In this document: piece by piece, positions 6,725 through 12,525 of the stretch | How positions within the stretch are numbered: the first letter of the stretch is position 1 | How the letters are laid out: each line of letters opens with the position of its first letter | From: Helicobacteraceae bacterium | GTDB taxonomy: Bacteria; Campylobacterota; Campylobacteria; Campylobacterales; Sulfurimonadaceae | Direction of reading: 5' to 3' | NCBI GenBank assembly: GCA_015488855.1 | Contig: WFMY01000192.1 | Coordinates: 1 to 12,525 of the forward strand | DNA length: 12,525 nucleotides | Translations under genes and position numbers: made by a program | Notes under the pieces: model-generated | The model's input: only the letters and a program-made list of their open reading frames with translations | Databases searched by the model: none | What the model was told of the DNA's origin: nothing

Positions 6725-9137
6725 CTAATACTTGCTTTAAAACTTCCTCAATTCGTGTTACACCTATAATTTTAACTGCATCTTTGACCTCTTTTGGAAT
6801 ATCATCAAGGTCTCTGTCATAATTTTTTTGTGGGATGAGCACCTTTTTCATCTCTGCTTTATAGGCAGCTATCAATTTTTCTTTGAGCCCACCTATTGGT
6901 AGGACATCTCCATTTAACGAAACCTCTCCTGTCATCGCTATATCTGGACGAATCTTGCGAGAAGAGAGTATAGAAGCTATTACACTACACATCGCTATCC
7001 CAGCACTTGGCCCATCTTTTGGCGTAGCTCCATCTGGGACATGTAGATGAAGATCATAGCGTCTATAGACTTCACTCACATCCACTTTGACATCATCTTG
7101 CGCCTCTTTTTGTGTTCTTGGAATATTTTTCAGATCGATTGTTAATTTTTTTGTATCTATAAGAGTTTTTACGACACTAAAAGCGATTCTTGCGGATTCT
7201 TTCATCACATCACCAAGAGAACCTGTAAGTTGCATAATCCCTTTACCTTTGATACGAATCGACTCTATCTTCAGTACATCTCCACCCACTGCAGTCCAAG
7301 CAAGACCATTGACCACACCTATCTCAGCATCTTTTTTTGCTTTATCTATCTCAAATACAGTCTTATCAAAGTAAGCTTTAAGATTTTTAACACTCACAGA
7401 GACTTTCATAGTTTCAGGTTTTTGAAGGATTTCCCGTGCCACTTTTCTTGAGAGTTCTGCTAAACGACGACGCAAATTACGCACGCCAGCTTCACGAGTG
7501 TAAGAGTGTATCAATTCTTTAAGAGCTGCCTTTGAGACACTTAGTTCTCTCTTTTTTAAACCATGCTTTTTAAGTTCTTGTGGAAGTAAATATCTTGAAG
7601 CAATCTCTAGTTTTTCTTGGGGCGTATAAGAGCTGATGGTGATAAACTCCATTCTGTCACGAAGCGGTGCGGGGATTGAGCCTACATCATTCGCTGTTGC
7701 TATGAAGATAACATTACTCAAATCTATGTTGAAGTTAAGATAATAATCTCTAAAGTCTTTGTTTTGTTCAGGATCAAGTATCTCTAACAGAACAGCGGTA
7801 GGGTCGCCTCGTTGGGCACGAGCTACTTTGTCTATCTCATCAAGAACGATCACGGGGTTCATCTTTTTAGCATCGATAAGCCCTTGTGTTATACGCCCTG
7901 GCATCGCACCTACATAGGTGCGACGATGTCCACGAAGTTCATTAACATCTTCAAGTCCGCCTAATGCTATACGGATGAGTGGACGCTTAAGTGCTTCTGC
8001 AATGGAGTTGGCTAAAGAGGTTTTACCTACACCAGGAGGTCCATTAAAACACAGTATCGCTCCTGAGGCATCACTCTCTTTGATACCACGAAGTTGCATA
8101 AGCTCCTTAACAGCAAAATACTCTACTATGCGTTCTTTCGGTTTTTCAAGCGAAAAGTGATCAAAATCTAGTTGTTTTTGAACCTCATCTATATTGAGAT
8201 TTTTTTTACTCATCTGAGCAAAAGGTATCTCTAAAACCCAGTCAAGATAAGTTTGTGTCATAGAAGCATCTGAAGAGTCAGGATGCATACGAGCAAGTCG
8301 TTCTAACTGTTTGTGTATCTCTTTATAGACATCTGGATCCATTTTGGACTTTTTGGCCTCTAACTTCTTACGGTACTCTTCCATCTCTTCATCACGAGCA
8401 GTATCGGTCCCTAACTCATGCTGAATCTGTTTGAGTTGTTCTTTTAAAAAGTATTCTTTATTTACTTTTTCTATATGCCCATGTACTTTTGAACGAATCT
8501 CTTTTTGAAGTTTATTTGCTTCTATCTCTTCTAAAAGAAAATCAACTAAGTCCAAGTATCTTTGTTCAGTATCATTTTGTATAAAAAGTTTATATGCCTG
8601 ATCTTTTTTGAGCTTTACAGTTGAGCACACAAGATCTATGATTCGGTTATGATCATGATTTTCCTCTATAGTTCTCAGTAAATCAGGGGGAAAATAGTTA
8701 CTCACACCAGAAAGTATCTTTACTTTTTCACGCACAACTTCAAGAAGTGCATCTATTTTAAGTGAAGTCGTATTGGTCACCTCTATGGTCTCTACTCTCG
8801 CTATACTTGGATTATTTGAGACTTCATAGATGATTTTAGCTCTTGATAAACCTTGAAAAAGAATTTTAACTCTACCATCTGGAAGCACAACCTTTCTCAT
8901 AATAGAACCTACTACACCAGCATCATAATGCGACTCAAAAGTTCTCTCACCTTCATGTGAAGATTTCACTGGACACACCATAACAAGAGTGCCCTCTTCT
9001 ATCGCTTTTGTTGCTGCGTTTATGTTTGCATCATCACCTAAAAAAAGTGGACTAATCATAAAAGGATATAAAAAAAGTTCATCCTCTGCTATCACTGGTA
9101 TATCTGCTGGAAAATCTCCATAATTGCTCAGTTTCAT
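6720..9137 (-). CDS. lon: ATP-dependent protease Lon
   Basis: 805 residues from the chosen start. It is the cytoplasmic hexameric AAA+ serine protease that degrades misfolded and specific regulatory proteins. The order is an N-terminal substrate-recognition region (about 10-310, with the usual opening EDELFLYPFMISPLF), an AAA+ module with Walker A GPPGVGKTS (366-374, K372) and Walker B VLDEID (D433/E434), and a C-terminal protease with GPSAG (S711) and LKEKL (catalytic K754), forming the Ser-Lys dyad. The S-to-K spacing of 43 matches E. coli Lon. An in-frame ATG exists at 9230, but it would overlap bamD by 86 bp and add 31 basic residues absent from the family's usual N-terminus. The ATG at 9137 has AGGAG 4 bp upstream and begins MKLSNYGDFP. 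It is the second gene of the bamD operon. No heat-shock HrcA or HspR operator was recognised upstream. Confidence 0.97.
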   Translation of the reverse strand: MKLSNYGDFPADIPVIAEDELFLYPFMISPLFLGDDANINAATKAIEEGTLVMVCPVKSSHEGERTFESHYDAGVVGSIMRKVVLPDGRVKILFQGLSRAKIIYEVSNNPSIARVETIEVTNTTSLKIDALLEVVREKVKILSGVSNYFPPDLLRTIEENHDHNRIIDLVCSTVKLKKDQAYKLFIQNDTEQRYLDLVDFLLEEIEANKLQKEIRSKVHGHIEKVNKEYFLKEQLKQIQHELGTDTARDEEMEEYRKKLEAKKSKMDPDVYKEIHKQLERLARMHPDSSDASMTQTYLDWVLEIPFAQMSKKNLNIDEVQKQLDFDHFSLEKPKERIVEYFAVKELMQLRGIKESDASGAILCFNGPPGVGKTSLANSIAEALKRPLIRIALGGLEDVNELRGHRRTYVGAMPGRITQGLIDAKKMNPVIVLDEIDKVARAQRGDPTAVLLEILDPEQNKDFRDYYLNFNIDLSNVIFIATANDVGSIPAPLRDRMEFITISSYTPQEKLEIASRYLLPQELKKHGLKKRELSVSKAALKELIHSYTREAGVRNLRRRLAELSRKVAREILQKPETMKVSVSVKNLKAYFDKTVFEIDKAKKDAEIGVVNGLAWTAVGGDVLKIESIRIKGKGIMQLTGSLGDVMKESARIAFSVVKTLIDTKKLTIDLKNIPRTQKEAQDDVKVDVSEVYRRYDLHLHVPDGATPKDGPSAGIAMCSVIASILSSRKIRPDIAMTGEVSLNGDVLPIGGLKEKLIAAYKAEMKKVLIPQKNYDRDLDDIPKEVKDAVKIIGVTRIEEVLKQVLV

Positions 9138-9141
9138 ATTG

Positions 9142-9146
9142 CTCCT
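9142..9146 (-). promoter_or_regulatory. Ribosome binding site deciding the lon start
   Basis: The minus strand reads TAGGAGCAATATG. AGGAG lies 4 bp before the ATG at 9137, and the bamD stop TAG (9147-9145) overlaps it. A ribosome finishing bamD therefore ends on the lon Shine-Dalgarno site, which suggests coupling and supports 9137 over the upstream ATG at 9230. Confidence 0.75.
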
Positions 9147-9981
9147 AATAACCGTTCGTTTTATTTTGAGTTTCTTGGAACTCTTTTTGTGTATCTCTTT
9201 GTTTTTTACCACCAATATCATCACTCGCATCGGTATCTAATGTTTCTTTGATGGCTGAATCATCAGAAATAGAATTTCTTGAAACAACACTCTTGGTATC
9301 TGGTATCAAAAAACCATACCAACTACCTCTTCCGTCACCCTCAAATGGAGCTCTGTACCAAACATCTTTTGCTCTATCAACATTATTCCAATTTATCCAA
9401 GCTTGTGGTTTAATATTACGATAGTAGCGTGCGCTTTTATATTTATCTATTCTATCATATAAAGAAGCGATTGACTCATTTAAAGAAGCCTCACCCATAT
9501 AAAGTCTTGTTATCATCGTGTCCACAACACTATAGTACATAGAATGAGGATAATTTTTTTTAAACTTCTCCCCCTCAATGATAGCATCTTTCATCAAGGC
9601 TTGGTCTCGTCTTGGATTTGGAAGTGCCATGTACTTCGCTTTTATCTTCATGAACTCTGCCGCTTCTTTTTCATTTGGATTTGCATATCTTTTTATATAC
9701 TCATTTAAAAAATGTTCACTTAACAAATACTCTTTATAGTACATATGTGATATTGCAAGGATGAGCGTAGCTTCTTGAAGCAATGGTGAACCAATATGTT
9801 CCCCTTGAAGTGAAGAGTAATAACCATCTGCTTTTTCTAAATTGGCATCTGCGATAGACTCAACTATCTTAGTATACCAGTAGATAGCAGGCTTATTATA
9901 CTCTTCAAGCTCTTTAGCACAACTACTAAAAAATAGCATAATAGCCATACTTAAGAGTAAAAAATTAGTTTTAAATATCAT
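9145..9981 (-). CDS. bamD: Outer membrane protein assembly factor BamD (lipoprotein)
   Basis: 278 residues. The signal peptide ends in FSSC, giving a lipoprotein with C21 as the acylated residue. The mature part (about 40-190) is a series of helix pairs of TPR type, for example LLQEATLILAISHMYYKEYL, LSEHFLNEYIKRY and DAIIEGEKFKKNYP, as in BamD of the beta-barrel assembly machine; it would sit on the inner leaflet of the outer membrane with BamA. The C-terminal ~60 residues are Asp-, Lys- and Gln-rich and probably disordered. The ATG has AGGAA 9 bp upstream. The gene is first in the minus-strand operon, just ahead of lon, and divergent from fliW; the same arrangement is known in C. jejuni. It may also be annotated as a competence lipoprotein ComL-type gene, the older name for this family. 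Confidence 0.9.
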   Translation of the reverse strand: MIFKTNFLLLSMAIMLFFSSCAKELEEYNKPAIYWYTKIVESIADANLEKADGYYSSLQGEHIGSPLLQEATLILAISHMYYKEYLLSEHFLNEYIKRYANPNEKEAAEFMKIKAKYMALPNPRRDQALMKDAIIEGEKFKKNYPHSMYYSVVDTMITRLYMGEASLNESIASLYDRIDKYKSARYYRNIKPQAWINWNNVDRAKDVWYRAPFEGDGRGSWYGFLIPDTKSVVSRNSISDDSAIKETLDTDASDDIGGKKQRDTQKEFQETQNKTNGY

Positions 9982-10014
9982 ATATTGCAGTTCCTAGATT
10001 TAATAAAGTGTTAT

Positions 10015-10044
10015 TTTATCTAAAACTTATATAACAAAGTTGAA
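10015..10044 (-). promoter_or_regulatory. Possible promoter of the bamD-lon operon
   Basis: The bamD leader lies in the 143 bp divergent region 9982-10124. On the minus strand TTCAAC (10044-10039) and GATAAA (10020-10015) are 18 bp apart, and TATAAG (10032-10027) is an alternative -10. None is close to consensus, as is common for vegetative promoters in this phylum, which rely on AT periodicity rather than a -35 box. The region must contain a promoter because bamD is the first gene of its unit, but the exact element is uncertain. Confidence 0.3.
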
Positions 10045-10076
10045 ATAAACAATAAAAAAATAGGTACAATTCATGC
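10040..10076 (+). promoter_or_regulatory. Candidate fliW promoter (sigma70-type TTGAAA/TACAAT, overlapping a sigma54-like GG-N10-GC)
   Basis: TTGAAA (10040-10045) and TACAAT (10065-10070) are separated by 19 bp, a little long, and resemble a vegetative promoter starting near 10077. The same stretch contains GG (10063-10064) and GC (10075-10076) exactly 10 bp apart, within AGGTACAATTCATGCT, which is a partial match to the sigma54 consensus TGGCACN5TTGCW. Many Campylobacterota flagellar genes are sigma54-controlled, so both readings are possible. The sigma54 match has mismatches at T-26, C-23 and the first T of TTGC. Confidence 0.4.
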
Positions 10077-10124
10077 TTATACATCAAACAACGATAGATT
10101 TACTAAAATATATGAAGGTTATTT

Positions 10125-10505
10125 ATGAAATTTGAGATTAGCGTACCACTTCTAGGGTTTGATAAGATTAAGGAAGTTTCACTAGAGAAGATAGATGATA
10201 TTTTCATGAAGATGCAAGCAAGCAATGATGAATATATCTCTTTTACACTTATTGATCCTTTTGTTTTAAGAGATTACGATTTTAAAGTACCACAAAATAT
10301 TCAAGATATTTTGGAAATAACAAAAGAGTCTAACTTGCTTACACTCAACATCGTACTGCTTCAAAACCCTATTGAGGATTCTATTATCAACTTTATCAGT
10401 CCTATTATCTTTAACACAGACAATAAAAAAGCTGCCCAAATAATCTTACCAGAATCAACAAAGTATAGTGTAGCAGAAAAGATTTCTACCTTTTTAAATA
10501 AATAA
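10125..10505 (+). CDS. fliW: Flagellar assembly factor FliW
   Basis: 126 residues, the usual FliW length. FliW is a small cytoplasmic beta-barrel protein that binds flagellin and the RNA regulator CsrA. When free flagellin is low FliW sequesters CsrA, and when flagellin accumulates it releases CsrA to block flagellin translation. Family features visible are the early LLGFDKIKEVSLEKID segment, FTLIDPFVLRDYDFKVP (about 41-57) and LNIVLLQNPIEDSIINFISP (about 74-93), the last resembling the conserved stretch before the NxxAP-type region of FliW. AAGG (10115-10118) lies 6 bp before the ATG. It is divergent from bamD and is followed 72 bp later by a surface protein gene rather than proC, which follows it in C. 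jejuni. Its presence implies a flagellated organism with CsrA. Confidence 0.93.
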   Translation: MKFEISVPLLGFDKIKEVSLEKIDDIFMKMQASNDEYISFTLIDPFVLRDYDFKVPQNIQDILEITKESNLLTLNIVLLQNPIEDSIINFISPIIFNTDNKKAAQIILPESTKYSVAEKISTFLNK

Positions 10506-10540
10506 TTATTATACTTTAAGTAAACACAAGAAATCTTAGC

Positions 10541-10559
10541 GTATAATTAGAAATTATAC
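10541..10559. repeat. Perfect 8-bp inverted repeat covering a promoter -10 box
   Basis: GTATAATT-AGA-AATTATAC has arms at 10541-10548 and 10552-10559 with a 3 bp centre at 10549-10551. It covers the TATAAT at 10542-10547 and reaches the expected transcription start. It could be an operator for a dimeric regulator, or a chance palindrome in AT-rich DNA. As a terminator for fliW it is poor: the stem has only one G-C pair per arm and no T run follows. Confidence 0.6.
10542..10547 (+). promoter_or_regulatory. -10 box (TATAAT) for the DUF6701/MshQ-like gene
   Basis: A perfect TATAAT lies 30 bp before the ATG at 10578, giving a start near 10554 and a leader of about 25 nt containing AGGAG (10567-10571, 6 bp spacer). 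No good -35 box is present (GTAAAC at 10520-10525 is at 16 bp spacing), as is usual in this phylum. It suggests that the gene has its own transcript apart from fliW, although fliW read-through is also possible because no terminator was seen in 10506-10577. Confidence 0.55.
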
Positions 10560-10577
10560 TTCAACTAGGAGATTTAT

Positions 10578-12525
10578 ATGAAACGCTCAAGACTTTATTT
10601 ACTCCATGCAGTAACAACAGCTTTTATTTTAGTTTGGAGTGGTGGTTGTGGTTGTGTACCAAGCGCAGCTCAACTACAAAATGCGATGAATGCTTACGAT
10701 ACCGATAGTATCTCAAACAAAAAAATTAAAACAAAAAAAGTAAATTCTACTTTTACATTACAATTTCAATTTGATCCATCACAACTTGACAGCGATATTG
10801 TTCTCAATGGAAGCGCCAACTACTTTCTCGAAAACACTACAAGCAACTTCCCTCTTTCTGGTGTGACATACGATACAAGCAATACGCTCTCATTCACAAA
10901 TATCTCCAAGAAATCATCACCAATAACTTCCAACAGAGATATCACCTCTGCTACTGCGAACAAAACATCTATCATTACATTTTATAGCGCAATAAACAGT
11001 GATCCGGTTTGTGACTCTGTTGGTTTTTGGGGCTGGTGCTTTGGCAATTGGATCGTTAACACTGCATCATGCATACCCGGGAGTACATGCCCCACTACAT
11101 ACTGCTCAAATTCATCTGGGACACCCTGCTATGCAACTAGTAATTCAAAAGACACATTTGCTATCCGTCCAAACAGATTCACTATCATCAAAAGCGATGG
11201 AGGGAATATCAACTCTGTTACCTCTGCTGCAAATTTAGATCTCAACTTTACCGCAGAAGATATCTCTGGTGCCACTACTTCTGGTTACACTACTGCCCCA
11301 ACACTCAACATAACAACAACCTACTACGAAAATAACACAACTGTTGATACAACAGGAAATATGGTAGGAACTAGCACTATTGCAGCGCCAAACTTTACAA
11401 ATGGTTTCGCCTCCAACGCCTCTGCACAATTTGATGATGTGGGTAAAATAACACTCCATTTTGAAGATCGAAACTGGGCTGCTGTTGATAATGGTGATGG
11501 CACACCACAAAATTGTAGCGCAAATGGTGCTTACATATGTGGCGATCTCAATACAACTTTTATCCCCGCTTCTTTTACCTTTGATACTATCACCATAAAA
11601 AATGCTCATAATGGTGTTTTCACATATCTTTCAAACGATATTAACAACTCATCAGATATGTTTGCTGCGATGGATATCACTATGAGTGCTAGAAATGCAC
11701 TCAATGGAGTTACAAAAAACTATAGCTCTGGACTGTGGGAAGAGGATATGAACATCACCATCGCTAACTCTACACCCAACACCCCTACTTTAGTTACAAA
11801 AGATATCAACTCCAGCATTAAACTAGGCTTTACAAATGGAACTAAAACCATCACATGGAACGAATCAAACAACGCAAAACAACTCAGATTTAATTTTGCA
11901 AGAACAACAAACACTCCACTCAATCCCATCAAAGTAAATCTTGGAGAACTCTCTTTAAATGCTACAGCATCGTACCCAACAGGGGCTGTTACAGGTAATG
12001 CAACTGCAACGAATACGGTTACATTCTTGTATGCTCGATCCCATGCCCCAAGACAAAGGTTCAATACCTCCAATGCAGTAGATTTAATCTACTTTGAAAC
12101 ATATTGTTATGGCACTGATGCCAATGGTAACACTTGTCATAAAACACTCCTACCAAACTCTATCGCCTCAAAATACACAGATGACCCAAGATGGTTTGTC
12201 AATACACTGCACACTCCAATTGGAGGAGTTATTGGAACTCTTTCTCAGATTGGTACATCAAAAACAACTATTGGTGCCACGACTACTACTGGAGGGATTA
12301 CTCATCTCCCTATCACCTACAAGGGAACATATTACCCATACAAAGTAACTTTTAAGGACAATGCTTCTTCATGGCTTATTTATGATGAATACTCTTCTGT
12401 AGCCTCGCCAGCAACTTCAAATAGATTTGAGGTAGAGTTTGTAAACAGTGCATCATCATGGGCTGGTGCAGGTGAAAATAGTGCTAGTACCTCATCTTCA
12501 GGTGCCTCTAAAACCAACAGGAGAA
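10578..12525 (+). CDS. Secreted DUF6701/MshQ-like surface protein, probable pilus-associated adhesin (partial, 3' end outside window)
   Basis: I translated 649 codons without a stop; the frame is open to the window edge. The N-terminus (MKRSRLYLLHAVTTAFILVW) is a signal peptide; the Cys after it (SGGCGC) is not a clear lipobox. The mature protein is rich in Asn, Thr and Ser. A six-Cys block (C145, C154, C165, C171, C176, C184) precedes DTFAIRPNRF (192-201), which resembles the FxxRPxRF segment of MshQ/DUF6701 proteins. Further similar features are FDDVGKITL, FIPASF (328-333) and FTYLSNDIN...MSARNALNGVTKNY (348-382). Family assignment rests on these remembered motif patterns. MshQ belongs to MSHA type IV pilus loci and is thought to be an exported tip or adhesin-like protein. 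The stretch 223-411 has six D/E-x-N-x-S/T sequons. Codons look richer in C-ending forms (ATC, ACC, CTC) than in neighbours. The gene starts after AGGAG and a TATAAT promoter. If a different family is correct, it is still a large exported protein. Confidence 0.8.
   Translation, partial: MKRSRLYLLHAVTTAFILVWSGGCGCVPSAAQLQNAMNAYDTDSISNKKIKTKKVNSTFTLQFQFDPSQLDSDIVLNGSANYFLENTTSNFPLSGVTYDTSNTLSFTNISKKSSPITSNRDITSATANKTSIITFYSAINSDPVCDSVGFWGWCFGNWIVNTASCIPGSTCPTTYCSNSSGTPCYATSNSKDTFAIRPNRFTIIKSDGGNINSVTSAANLDLNFTAEDISGATTSGYTTAPTLNITTTYYENNTTVDTTGNMVGTSTIAAPNFTNGFASNASAQFDDVGKITLHFEDRNWAAVDNGDGTPQNCSANGAYICGDLNTTFIPASFTFDTITIKNAHNGVFTYLSNDINNSSDMFAAMDITMSARNALNGVTKNYSSGLWEEDMNITIANSTPNTPTLVTKDINSSIKLGFTNGTKTITWNESNNAKQLRFNFARTTNTPLNPIKVNLGELSLNATASYPTGAVTGNATATNTVTFLYARSHAPRQRFNTSNAVDLIYFETYCYGTDANGNTCHKTLLPNSIASKYTDDPRWFVNTLHTPIGGVIGTLSQIGTSKTTIGATTTTGGITHLPITYKGTYYPYKVTFKDNASSWLIYDEYSSVASPATSNRFEVEFVNSASSWAGAGENSASTSSSGASKTNRR

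Noticed and set aside
9138..9230. Upstream in-frame ATG that would extend Lon by 31 residues
   Set aside because: It overlaps bamD by 86 bp, lacks a good ribosome site and adds a basic stretch unlike the Lon N-terminus. The ATG at 9137 has AGGAG and the expected start of the family.
10112..10135. Seven-codon mini-ORF (MKVIYEI) overlapping the fliW start
   Set aside because: It has no ribosome site of its own and its AAGG is the fliW ribosome site; it is probably chance.
10638..10656. Lipoprotein signal (SGGCGC) in the MshQ-like protein
   Set aside because: The residue three before the Cys is Ser and no Leu/Val/Ile-type lipobox is present, so ordinary signal peptidase cleavage is at least as likely.
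10999..12348. Several 79-124-codon open frames on both strands inside this region
   Set aside because: All lie within the long open frame from 10578 that has a signal peptide, ribosome site, promoter and family-like motifs; the short frames read as low-complexity shadows.

Overview
The window looks like chromosomal DNA from a Campylobacterota (epsilonproteobacterial) species, probably a Sulfurimonas-like free-living member. The evidence is the AT-rich sequence, tightly packed genes with A-rich Shine-Dalgarno sites, TATAAT-type -10 boxes with weak -35 boxes, and the block lon-bamD-(divergent)-fliW. From memory, Campylobacter jejuni has the same block, followed there by proC. No tRNA, rRNA, CRISPR array, insertion sequence or integrase was found.

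Layout. (1) 1-3630, plus strand: the last 22 codons of an unidentified gene, then a 1056-residue membrane hybrid histidine kinase with a periplasmic NIT-type sensor, then a stand-alone CheY-like receiver. Gaps are 3 and 12 bp, so this is very likely one operon and one signalling pathway. (2) 9981-3633, minus strand: bamD, lon, an OmpA-family lipid-free periplasmic protein with a calcium-type TSP3 repeat, a CHASE2-HD-GYP membrane protein, and a small secreted FecR-domain protein. Junctions are 7 bp or less, or overlapping, so this is probably one long operon, perhaps with an internal promoter before the ompA-like gene. It meets the receiver gene head-on with only 2 bp between stop codons. (3) 9982-10124: a divergent promoter region. 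(4) 10125-10505, plus strand: fliW, the flagellin-binding CsrA antagonist. (5) 10578 to the window end, plus strand: an open reading frame of at least 649 codons that runs off the edge. It encodes a secreted Asn/Thr/Ser-rich protein resembling the DUF6701/MshQ family of pilus-associated surface proteins, and has its own TATAAT promoter embedded in a perfect inverted repeat.

How the parts may work together. The housekeeping core is outer-membrane assembly (BamD), protein quality control (Lon) and flagellar checkpoint control (FliW). Around it sit accessory envelope-sensing modules. The kinase and receiver may read a small periplasmic ligand. The OmpA/CHASE2-HD-GYP/FecR trio looks like a periplasm-to-c-di-GMP signalling unit, with a peptidoglycan-binding part, a membrane sensor with a phosphodiesterase output, and a secreted FecR-domain partner. 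The most unusual gene is the last one: it carries six acidic-type bacterial N-glycosylation sequons clustered in one region and a six-cysteine block. These functional links are inferences from gene order and domain content.
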